Part shown: positions 1 through 10,273 of the stretch, piece by piece | Position numbering within the stretch: the first letter of the stretch is position 1 | Layout: each line of letters starts with the position of its first letter | Source: Glebionis coronaria | Lineage: Eukaryota > Streptophyta > Magnoliopsida > Asterales > Asteraceae | Assembly (NCBI GenBank): GCA_025667525.1 | Contig: CM046878.1 | Span: forward strand, 398,742,433 to 398,806,432 | DNA: 64,000 nucleotides | Direction: 5' to 3' | Notes under the pieces: model-generated | What the model saw: the letters and a program-made list of their open reading frames with translations, nothing else | What the model was told of the DNA's origin: nothing | The model's database searches: none | Made by a program: the position numbers and the translations under genes

Positions 1-411
1 CTTTCTTCTTGTCTTCTCGTCTTTTCAGAAAAGTTGACGTTTTCGATTCTGATTCGGGATTTGTCGACGATTAAATTCAACTCGTCTTTTAATTTCTTCG
101 TATAATAGACTTGAGTTTCTTCGACATTTGTAAATCTTCCATCTTTGGTCCTTTTCTTTTATAAATCTTCAAACAGGCCCATTGACTTCAAATCTTTTGC
201 ATCTCTTGGACAATAGACTTCGTCTTGAGTCTTTTTCTTCGATAAAACCCGTGCAATCCCATGTTTTCTTCAATATTCATCCAGTTGACTCTAAAAACAC
301 AATAAACACAAAAACCACGCATAATTCCAAACAATTGATATTAAACACGCGTTTTGGTCTTGTTTTAGTAAGAAATAAGTGGTAAAAGGATGGGTGTTTT
401 CACACCTATCA
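1..411 (-). mobile_element. Element A: 3' LTR, cut by the window start
   Basis: This stretch aligns without gaps to 9863-10273, the far end of the complete LTR at 8242-10273. I count eight mismatches in 411 bases. In plus orientation it ends CTATCA at 411, so on the minus strand the LTR begins TGATAG. It is followed directly by a purine-rich tract on the minus strand. It is therefore the U3 end of the 3' LTR of minus-strand element A; the rest lies left of the window. Confidence 0.93.
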
Positions 412-426
412 AATCCCCTACACTTA
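412..426 (-). other. Element A polypurine tract
   Basis: On the minus strand this reads TAAGTGTAGGGGATT and abuts the LTR start TGATAG. A purine-rich tract next to the 3' LTR is the expected priming site for plus-strand DNA synthesis. The core CCCCTACACTT (plus strand) recurs at 1968-1980, 2025-2036 and 2245-2257. Confidence 0.8.
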
Positions 427-2350
427 ACCATTGCCATGCCCTCATGCAATGCTTAGTGATAAAGCAATTTTACAATCTTCTCATAATCAATCAACCTTGG
501 CCTTATTAAGATACTACTAAACAAAAATTAAAGTACTAAGAAAAATTAAAACTAAAAGTAAACAAAAGGATAGAAAACCATTTTCACTTGAAAATAGCTA
601 CATGGAAATAACTTGCAAAGAGATCAAGGGCTTACATTAGGGCTTTGGTGCTGCGAAGATTTATCACCCTCAAGTTTCACGTTCCCCAAACTAAGCTTAA
701 AAACGAGATCATTGTTATTATAAGTTAGCAAATCAAACACTTACACACATGGCTTAATTATATGCTTAAACTCCCTTATTCCTAGGTGTATCTCTTATAT
801 TTTATTTGTGTCTTAGAATGATCATGAAGATGCATTTTTGGACTTATTTCGATAGTTTATTTAGGCTGAAAGCAAAGTAGGACGATTTGATCAATAGTTA
901 GCTAAAGGACAAAATCTCTTAAAACTGCTTCTCGGGATATCAAAAAGTTCATATCTTGGCATAACTCGGTTCACGATTTGAGACCTTTCTCGGGCCGATA
1001 TTTGGCATGTACTTCATACTTCATATCTTGAGAGACGTGCTTGATATAATGGTCTTCTCATCGTTAATAGAGTTTCTTCACTTGGAGACTTTTGAGGGGT
1101 ACTCCAACTTTGTTGACCACGACTTCATGATTATTTCTTCAATCTCTAATTGGGATTTTGAGATACAACGATCCGCCTCCTTTTCGGACTTGGATCTATT
1201 TATCCTCATACCTTGTTAGGGTCTTTTCGGATAGACTTCTCCATGATCTTTATGGGAGTTGATTGCTTTTCGTCGTGAGTCTTGATCCTTCATATTGATT
1301 TGGGGAATAATGCTTTTCACATCACCTTGGATCTTTAGCAATAAGATTGAATCCTCATGCCTTGTTAGGGCCTTTTCGGACTCGCCAATCTTCGCGCCCC
1401 GCTTCATAAGTTATGCCTTGGCTATGAACTCTTATCATTACCGAGCAACTTTTAAACGATCTTGGGCTAGAAGCTAAGTAACTTTTCAAATTGTACGACC
1501 TTACTTATTGCAGATAAATTATTAGAAAGTGATGGGAGAATAGGCAAATAATTACACCAAGTGAGCTTGTGCAAGAATACCGACTTATAATTGACTCTAT
1601 CATTTCTCGTCCTCCACAATTTAAAATCTCAAGTAATGAGACTCGTGGATGCTTAGCCTAATAAACCAATTAAGGTCTACATGGTTAAGGATACTAGCTA
1701 GAATAAACTTGGATAAGTCTATTCGGGTTGAGTCAAACTAATCGCAACGGGCCTAATATGTCAAAGATTTCAAAACTAGCTACACCACTTATTAATATTT
1801 TTGACTTTATTGCGGGATATATACATATGAAAGCAACGATAAAAATTTAAAAATTACGACTAAATGGCCAAAGTTAATTAAAAATTTGAAAAATGTTGAA
1901 AAAGATGATTTTCTGGTTAAATGAAGGCATTTTCATGGAAAAGTCCACTTAAAACTTCGATAGAAGTCCCCCCTACACTTAAGATAAACATTGTCCTCAA
2001 TGTTTAAGCATGTGGGAAAAGTCTCCCCTACACTTATGACATTGTGTACGTTGGTTAACTCAAGTTAAGGAAGAGACGACTAACGTGATCAATTTTAAAT
2101 GTGAGTATGGAGAAAATTGAATCACGATAGTTGAGAGATAGAACCGGATTTCGGATAACACGGGAGCACGGTTCTTCAAAGGTTCCAAAAGTGCATTCAT
2201 CCCTGTAATCACATCACCACACAAATACAAACACCTATGTAGGTCCCCCTACACTTAGGAGGTTAAAACATAAAAGGATAGATACTCGGGCTGCCTCCCA
2301 AGGAGCGCTTGTTTTTGATAACCGAGTCACGAGCCTGACTCGACCCAAAA
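427..2350 (-). other. Element A 3' untranslated region, no env-like ORF
   Basis: About 1.9 kb lies between the end of pol and the 3' LTR. Athila-lineage elements often carry an env-like or other extra ORF here. I see only short random frames and no recognisable domain. It holds three further polypurine-like motifs (1968-1980, 2025-2036, 2245-2257), and next to the first a minus-strand GAGGACAATGTTTATCTTAA motif of the kind common near the 3' end of Athila-type elements. Confidence 0.6.
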
Positions 2351-5300
2351 TTAGTGCATGGGGAACGTGGTGAGGGATGGAATCATCTCCTGAGAGATGT
2401 CCTCACCAAAGTACAACTTCACTCGTTGTCCATTCACCTTAAAATTTGGTCCATTAGGTTGAGCGAGCTCGAGAGTACCATATGGAAAAATTTGGGCAAT
2501 GGTGAATGGGTCGGACCAACGAGATTTCAGCTTGCCCAGAAAGATTTTCAACCGAGAGTTAAAGAGTAAAACTTTGTCTCCAACTTGGAATTCTCGGTTC
2601 TTAATCTTAGAGTCGTGAATGAGCTTAGTCTTCTCCTTATAGATTAAAGAATTTTCATAAGCCTCATTACGGAGTTCATTCAGCTCATTGAGTTGGATCT
2701 TGCGTAGGTCACCGGCTTTGTTGATATCAAAATTAGCCCACTTCAAGGCCCAGTAAGCCTTGTGCTCCAACTCAATGTGGAGGTGGCATGCTTTCCCGTA
2801 CACGAGACGATATGGTGTACAACCAATCGGAGTCTTGTATGCAATACGAAAAGCCCACAAAGCATCATCAAGTTATCAGCCCATGAGGCACGATGCTCTC
2901 CCACGGTTCTTTCGAGAATTCGCTTTAATCCTCGGTTAGATATTTCAGCCTGGCCATTAGTTTGTGGGTGGTAGGCGGTGGAAAGACGATGATTTACACC
3001 GTACTTAGCCATGACTCTAGCAAATTGGTCATTGCAAAAATGAGTCCCGCGATCACTAATAATGGCACGAGGCACACCGAATCTAGCGAATAGCGATTTT
3101 AAAAAGTTACAAACCACCCTTGCGTCATTAGTGGGTAAAGCTTTGGCTTCAACCCATTTGGAGACGTAGTCAACGGCTACAAGGATGTATTTGTTTCCTT
3201 TAGAAGAAGGGAATGGCCCCATAAAGTCGATACCCCAAACATCAAAGATTTCACATTCTTGTATGAAATGCTGAGGCATCTCGTCTTTATGTGTGATCTT
3301 TCCTTGTTTTTGGCAAGCATCACAATGTTTAACCATTTCGTGAGCATCACGGTAGATGGTGGGCCAATAAAATCCCGATTCAAACACTTTTTTGGCGGTG
3401 TAGTTGGGACCAAAGTGACCACCGGTGGGTCCTTTGTGGCAAGCGTCAAGGATTTCTAAACCTGCCGGTCTATCAACACATCGGCGAATAATCAAGTCAG
3501 CACATTGCTTGAATAGATACGGGTCATCCCAAAAGTAAGTCTTAATGTCGTTAAAGAACTTCTTCTTTTTCTGGGATGTTAACCCGTCAACGAGAATTCC
3601 ACCCGCCAAGTAGTTTGCAATGTCCGCAAACCACGGGGTTTCATCAGCAGTCGAGTTGATAGACATTAAGGTCTCCAAGGGAAAAGAATCATTGATTTCT
3701 TTGTTCGGATGATCCCCTTGGTAAGGATCCTCAAGTCTACTAAGATGATCCGCGGCTAGGTTTTCAGCTCCTTTTTTATCGCGAATTTCGATTTTAAATT
3801 CTTGGAGTAGCAAAACCCAGCGAAGAAGTCTTGGTTTGGAATCTTGCTTAGTCAACAAGTACTTCAGCGCGGAATGATCGGTGTAAACGATTGTGGTGGA
3901 AAGGACAAGATAGGGGCGGAACTTTTCAAAGGCATAGACAACAGCTAAAAGCTCTTTTTTGGTTGTCGTGTAATGCAATTGAGCCCCAGTCATTGTCTTG
4001 CTAGCGTAATGGATTGGTTGGAAGTGTTTGTTCACTCTTTGGCCCAGAACCGCTCCAATAGCAAAGTCACTAGCATCGCACATCAACTCGAAAGGCAGCT
4101 CCCAATTAGGGGTAACCAAGACGGGTGCCTTAGTTAACTTATCCTTAAGCGAGTTGAAGGCTTCGATACACTCTTTGGAAAAGATAAAAGGAGTATCTTT
4201 TTCCAAGAGGTGGGTCATCGGGCGAGCAATTTGAGAAAAATCTTTGATGAATCGACGGTAGAAGCCCGCATGACCAAGGAAACTTCTCACACCCTTCACG
4301 GTTGAAGGTGGAGGCAACTTAGCGATAACATCGACTTTAGCACGGTCCACTTCAAGACCGGCTTTGGAAATTTTGTGTCATAGCACGATGCCCTCTTTTA
4401 CCATGAAATGGCATTTTTCCCAATTAAGAACAAGCCGAGTGTCTTCACACCGCTTCAGCATACGTTCTAAATTGGCAAGGCAAGCAGAGAAAGAATTGCC
4501 ATAAACCGAGAAATCATCCATGACTACTTCCATAGTGTCTTCCACCATGTCATGGAAGATAGCCAGCATACACCTTTGGAACGTCCCAAGAGCATTACAT
4601 AAACCAAAAGGCATGCGTTTGTAAGAAAATGTTCCATAGGGACAAGTAAATGTGGTCTTTTCTTGGTCCTTGGGATCGATGGGAATTTGAAAATACCCGG
4701 AGAAACCGTCTAAGAAGCAGTAATTGTCATTACCAGCTAGACGCTCGAGCATTTGATCCATGAAGGGAAGAGGAAAGTGATCTTTTCTCGTGGCATCATT
4801 GAGCTTGCGATAATCAATACAAACTCTACACCCAGTAACGAGACGAGTGGGAATCAACTCGTTGTGTTCATTGGAAACAACGGTTATTCCGCCCTTCTTG
4901 GGCACACAATGGACGGGACTTACCCACGGTGAATCCGAAATAGGGTAAATCAAGCCGGCATCAAGAAGTTTGATAACCTCTTGTTTGATGACGTCATGAA
5001 TTTTAGGATTAACCCTTCTTTGGCTCTGGATTGCGGGTTTAAAGTCATCTTCCATGAGAATTTTGTGAGTACAAAAGTTCGGATCAATTCCGCGGATATC
5101 GGAAATTTTCCAAGCAATTGCCTTCTTATGATCTTTAAGCACGGCGATGAGGCGAGATTTTTCTTCTTCTTTCAAGTCCTTCGCGATGATGACAGGCGAC
5201 TTCTTGTTTTCTTCAAGGAACACGTACTCGAGATGGGGCGGCAACTCCTTAAGTTCTAAATCTGGAGGATTTTCGATGGAAGGCGTTTTCAAAGTCGGAG

Positions 5301-6600
5301 CATCGATAGCAATAACCGTGGGAGATGGTGGAGAAAGATTGTCTTCTTTGAGAAGGTTTTCAAAGAAATGCATGTCTTCATCCCAATCGGTGGGAGAATC
5401 GTCATTTGCTAAGTTCACATCTCCCATGGTGGCTTCAAGATCTTTCCAAAAGAAATCACTTTCTCCAAATAGAGACAGTGATGAATCAATAGAGGAAACG
5501 GTCTCAACATTGGGAAGAGAGGTAGGAATAGTTTTACAAGCATCAATAAAGTGTTCTTCACAAGCCTCATCAAGAACGTCAATACAATTAACACTCTCGT
5601 ATGAATAAGGTTGTTTAGAGAACTTTCCCATGTTGAAGACGATTATATCGTCGCCCACTCTCATGATAAGCTCACCGGCTTCAACATCGATGAGAGTGCG
5701 ACCGGTCCTCAAGAATGGACGACCAACGATCAATGGCACACGAGGGTCCATGTCGTAGTCAACGACAACGAAATCGGCAGGAAAAGTGAAATTGTCGACT
5801 CCTACAAAGACGTCTTCGGCTATCCCCACTGGATAAGCAACCGTACGGTTAGCTAATTCCAAAGTCATTTTGGTGGGGACTAGCTCGGGGAGAGATAATT
5901 GCTTCCAAACGCTTAGAGGCATTAGATTAATACTAGCACCTAGATCGGCTAGGGCCATGTAATTCTCTACTCCCGGGAAGTTACAAGGGATTAAGAAACG
6001 ACCCGTATCACCAAGCTTGGTTGGCAATTTCCTTAAGAGTACTGCAGAGCAATTCTCATTAAGTTGGGTGTTAGCAATATCAAGAAGCTTCCCCTTGTCG
6101 CTAAGAAGATCTTTGAACATTTTCGCGTACTTAGGCATGTGAGCGAGAGCCTCAGCGAAGGAGATGTTGAAATTCAATTGTTTGAACATTTTAAGAAAGT
6201 TCGAAACCTGAATATCATCCTTGCTTTTGAGCTTCTCTTTCCTCAACCTAGATGGATAAGGTATATCGGAAGAAGAGGAAGGCTTTTGGATCGAAGGATC
6301 ACTCACATCCTTGGGTGGAGGAGGGGTAGAAGTAAGAGGTGGAGAAATTGGGGAAGTAGAAGGATGAGGAATAGGAGCAGGTGACTCGTTCTCCTTAGTC
6401 ACAATCATCGGTGGAGGTATAGGAAGCTCGGGTTCCTTAGTACCTTTGCCACTGCGAGTGGTGATTGCTTTCATCTCCCCTCTTGGATTCGCAACGGTGT
6501 TACTCGGAAGAGTACCCGAAGAAGAGGGTTGATTACCTTGGAAGAAACTAGCCATCATGTTTTTTAAGTCATTCGTTTGACTATCCAAAGTGTTTCTCAT
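2351..6600 (-). pseudogene. Element A pol (protease, reverse transcriptase, RNase H, integrase), Athila-like Ty3
   Basis: This encodes the enzymes for reverse transcription and integration of a Ty3-type retrotransposon. In reading order I see: the retropepsin motif [10 protein letters not shown] near 5950; RT with CIDYRKLND, FLDGFSGY and the catalytic MDDFSVYG near 4515; RNase H starting MCDASDF near 4090; the integrase zinc-binding H...H and CDACQ near 3310-3440; the integrase core Asp residues in GIDFMGPF and ISDRGTHF, with Glu in GQAEISN; and a C-terminal DPF...YG module near 2450-2500. The frame continues from gag. It is broken by a TGA at 4378, where relatives have Gly in VLGHKIS, and by a one-base loss near 2870 that shifts the integrase C-terminus into another frame. 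The [12 protein letters not shown] protease is characteristic of the Athila lineage. Not functional as it stands, but only lightly damaged. Confidence 0.93.
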
Positions 6601-6621
6601 ATCAGCTCTCAGATCGTTCCC

Positions 6622-8028
6622 TTATTTCACCAGGTCTGCTTTCAAGTTGAGCACTTCCCGCTGAAGATTTCCCACGATCACATCGTTAGTCCTCATGTAG
6701 GTTTCCACTTCTTGGTGTAAAGCGGTGGGTTGGTTGGGAGGAGCATTGTATGCGGGTGGTTGATAAGCAGGTTGCTGGTAAACTTTGTTGTTTCTTTGAG
6801 GTGTATTTTGTTGTTTGTGAGGTGGTATGTATGGTCCACGAGATTGTTGTTGTTGTTGAGGAGGGCGGTTGAGGTTTTGTTGTTGGTTTGGATTGTTAGG
6901 AGTAAAACCAGGTGGTGAGAGATAGTTGTTGGAGCGGTAGCTAAGCAGGTTGCGGTCACCTTGAGGACGAGCTTGATAAGCGGGTTGAGGATAGGTACCG
7001 TATGCTGCATTCACATTCTCATAAGGGTAGTCTTAGGTGGCGGTACAAGTGGTGTAAGAGTGAGGACCCCCGCATATTTCACATGGTTGGCTAACAGCAT
7101 TGACTTGAGCGTTTTTAGCATTGATGTTGTTGGTATTGCTGGCGGTTTGGGTAGCAAGCGATTCAAGAAGCGCAGTGATTTTGTCAAGTCGCTTATCGCT
7201 GTCACTAGTACTAGCACTAGCGACATTGGTCCGAACACTCTTGGTTTGCACACGAGACTTATTCTCAATGACATCCCAAGCAGCATTGGAAGTCTTAGCC
7301 AAAAGATTACCCCCCGAGGCACTGTTTAGTGAATCTTGGTCATTCATGCTTAAACCATTATAAAAAGTGTTAATTTGGTGCACTTTGGTAAAACCATGTT
7401 GTGGGCATTTTCTTAAAAGATCTTTGAAACGGTCCCAAGATTCACTAAAAGACTCATCGTACTTTTGTTCAAAATTAATGATTTCATTCCGCAAAGCGGT
7501 AGTACGAGAGGGTGGGAAAAAGTAGTTGATAAATTTGGTCTCCAAATCCGTCCACGTAAGAATACTATGTTACGGTTCCTTAGCAAGCCAATGTCGGGCT
7601 TGTCCCTCTAAAGAAAAGGGAAAAAGTTGTAAACGGATTACCTCTTGTGGAACACCATTGAATTTGACCGTATTCGTGAGTTGTAGAAATCTCTTGATGT
7701 GGTCATGTGGATCATCAATGGTACGCCCCAAGAATGGTTGAGCAGAGACCATCTGGAAAAAGCCGGATTTGAGCTCAAAGTTGTTGGCTGCAAACGCGGG
7801 TATGACAATTGGATCATTGTTGCCATCTACATGTGCTTGCAGAAGTTCAATCATCGGGCGATTATCCGGTAGAGGCTCATTGTTGTTGTTATTATTGTTG
7901 TTGAAAGGTGGGTTGTTATTGTTATTATTATTGTTTTGAGGTGGGTTATTGTTGTTGTTTTGTACACCGGCCATGTCTAAGTCTTCGAGAGGCTCGGGCT
8001 CTTGATAAGACGTTGATCGTGTATGCAT
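6622..8028 (-). pseudogene. Element A gag
   Basis: Nucleocapsid/capsid precursor of element A, in the same frame as its pol. The start MHTRSTS at 8028 lies about 200 bases downstream of the primer-binding site. An Asn-rich N-terminus (runs of seven to nine Asn) precedes a retrotransposon gag core (PFLGRTIDDPHDHIKRF, GQARHWL). A zinc knuckle CEICGGPHSYTTC (CX2CX3HX4C) follows near 7050, then a Gln/Pro-rich linker. Three in-frame stops interrupt it: TAA at 7570, TAA at 7033 and TAA at 6622. The last two sit where Gln is expected (CAA to TAA), the change expected from deamination of methylated C. Confidence 0.88.
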
Positions 8029-8223
8029 GCACCTGCAAAAGAACTAACAAGGCAAAAACAAAGCAAAAATATTTTTGGTTTTTTATGTTTTTTAATTTTT
8101 AGGATTTTTGAAAATTTAATATTTTTTAGGGTTTTTGAAAATTTTTATGAAAAAGTAACGTTCACGGTGAACGGATCCCAAAATCCAAGTTCTCACAAAA
8201 AATTGTTAATCTTAACGAGAAGA

Positions 8224-8239
8224 GCCGGCAGCGGCGCCA
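8224..8239 (-). other. Element A primer-binding site
   Basis: On the minus strand it reads TGGCGCCGCTGCCGGC, two bases after the LTR end TATCA. The TGGCGCCG start matches the 3' end of tRNA-Asp, the primer used by Athila-type elements. The match weakens after about eight bases, so the primer identity is likely rather than certain. Confidence 0.75.
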
Positions 8240-8525
8240 TTTGATACACTGTTTTTGTATGGGTTCATGATTAATCTCTCGGAATCTCCTCGAATTGATC
8301 ACAGCTCAAAGTGGAATGATTTGTTCTTGGTGACAAATAGTGGGTTTGGTTTTCTATTCTACTAAAAAGGTAAATGAATGAAGTAAATGAAGATTAAAAC
8401 CAAAAACAGTTAATGAAACAAAACTTGAATTAAAATTAAACAATTAAACGATAAAGTAGTAAAATAACCTCACTGAAAACTTGCTTGATTCAGAATAATG
8501 TTGTTGATGTGGAATAACTGAAGAA

Positions 8526-8870
8526 ATGCACTATTCAGAATATTCGTCTATTCGGAATAATCTGCCTATCCGGAATACCTTCCCTATTCAGAATATTTCC
8601 ATTATCCGGAATATCTTCTCTATCCAGAATAATTCCCTTATCCGGAATATTCTTGCTATTCGGAATGTTTGCCCTATTCGGAATAATCTGTCTATCCGGA
8701 ATAATTTCCCTATTCGGAATATTTGGCCTATCCGGAATAATATCCCTATTCGGAATAATTTCCCTATTCGGAATAATTTCCCTATTCGGAATAATTTCCC
8801 TATTCGGAATAATTTCCCTATTCGGAATAATTTCCCTATTCAGAATATTTTCCCTATTCGGAATAATTGT
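8526..8870. repeat. 18-bp minisatellite inside the element A LTR
   Basis: About 19 tandem copies of an 18-bp unit with core ATTCGGAATAATTTCCCT. The left-hand copies are diverged (TCCGG, TTCAGA variants). The central copies, near 8740-8830, are almost identical, a gradient typical of unequal exchange or slippage. Because 18 is a multiple of three it gives open frames of repeated six-residue words; these are not genes. Confidence 0.95.
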
Positions 8871-9400
8871 GCTATGAGGAATAATTGGACTATGAGGAAT
8901 AAAAGGCTATGAGGAATAAATGCTTATGAGGAATAAATGGCTATGAGGAATAAATGGCTATGAGGAATAAATGCTTATGAGGAATAAATGGCTATGAGGA
9001 ATAAATGGGTATGAGGAATAAATGCTTATGAGGAATAAATGGCTATGAGGAATAAATGGCTATGAGGAATAAATGCTTATGAGGAATAAATGGCTATGAG
9101 GAATAAATGGTTATGAGGAATAAATGCTTATGAGGAATAAATGACTATGAGGAATAAATGGCTATGAGGAATAAATGCTTATGAGGAATAAATGCTTATA
9201 AGGAATAAATGGCTATGAGGAATAAATGGCTATGAGGAATAAATGCTTATGAGGAATAAATGGCTATGAGGAATAAATGCTTATGAGGAATAAATGGCTA
9301 TGAGGAATAAATGCTTATGAGGAATAAATGCTTATGAGGAATAAATGGCTATGAGGAATAAATGGCTATGAGGAATAAATTGGCTATGAGGAATAAATGT
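8871..9400. repeat. 17-bp minisatellite with a three-unit higher-order pattern
   Basis: About thirty tandem copies of a 17-bp unit with core ATGAGGAATAAATGGCT. Units ending GGCT and GCTT alternate, and over much of the array the order is GCTT-GGCT-GGCT, giving a 51-bp higher-order repeat. It joins the 18-bp array directly, and both share the word GGAATAA, so the second probably arose from the first. Confidence 0.93.
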
Positions 9401-9819
9401 CTTGTTCGGAATAACTGGGAATGAAGAACAGTAACAGGAACTTAAACAGGGGAAAACGAATTTTAACCAAAGCGAGCCAAATAAACAAAAAGGTTTTAAC
9501 CAAACTAACCAATAATCATCTATTAACCATAAGGATCAAACCCCAATAATGAAAACACAAAATCAACAACTTTTAGAAGATTAAATCAACCAAATAAGAA
9601 CTTTAGAACTTTGAATAAAAAGATGAAGATGAACAAGATGAATGAAAAGATTATATTGATGATTAATGTAAAGTAAACAAAAGGAAAGATTAAACACTTA
9701 AAAATTTAAAGGTTTTACAAGAATGAAAAATCACCAACACCTTAATGGTGTTGGCTTTCTACGGAAGAAAAGAAGAAACTGGGAATGAAAAACTTGTGGC
9801 AAATTTGTGAGGGTGATTT

Positions 9820-9828
9820 CCTTTTATA
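9820..9828 (-). promoter_or_regulatory. TATA box of the element A LTR
   Basis: TATAAAAGG on the minus strand, about 450 bases into the LTR from its U3 start. This is where an LTR promoter would be expected. Confidence 0.6.
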
Positions 9829-10273
9829 GGCTAAGTGGTTGGTTGGTGAGTGGGCTTTCTCCCTTTCTTCTTGTCTTCTCGTCTTTTCAGAAAAGTTGAC
9901 GTTTTCGATTCTGATTCGGGATTTGTCGACGATTAAATTCAATTCGTCTTTTAATTTCTTCGTTTAATAGACTTGAGTTTCTTCGACATTTGTAAATCTT
10001 CCATCTTTGGTCCTTTTCTTCGATAAATCTTCAAACAGGCCCATTGACTTCAAACCTTTTGCATCTCTTGGACAATAGACTTCGTCTTGAGTCTTTTTCT
10101 TCGATAAAACCCGTGCAATCCCATGTTTTCTTCAATATTCATCCAGTTGACTCTGAAAACATAATAAACACAAAAACCACGCATAATTCCAAACAATTGA
10201 TATTAAACACACGTTTTGGTCTTGTTTTAGTAAGAAATAAGTGGTAAAAGGATGGGTGTTTTCACACCTATCA

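Larger units (their letters stand above)
8242..10273 (-). mobile_element. Element A: complete 5' LTR (2032 bp)
   Basis: It runs TGATAC...CTATCA in plus orientation, so both ends carry the TGATA/TATCA inverted termini. The inner end borders the primer-binding site; the outer end cuts directly into the pol gene of element B. The right flank AGGGT (10274-10278) should be one copy of the 5-bp target duplication; the other copy is outside the window. A minus-strand TATA box (TATAAAAGG) lies at 9820-9828. The R/U5 half contains a large two-part minisatellite (8526-9400). Confidence 0.92.

Noticed and set aside
5147..5608. 153-codon plus-strand frame
   Set aside because: Antisense shadow of element A pol, which has clear enzyme motifs on the other strand.
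8526..8912. Open frame of repeated IRNNFP words, looking like a repeat protein
   Set aside because: It is simply the translation of an 18-bp minisatellite in an LTR; another frame is also open across most of it.
8526..9400. Regular repeat array suggestive of CRISPR
   Set aside because: Units are contiguous 17-18 bp tandem copies without unique spacers, in a plant LTR.
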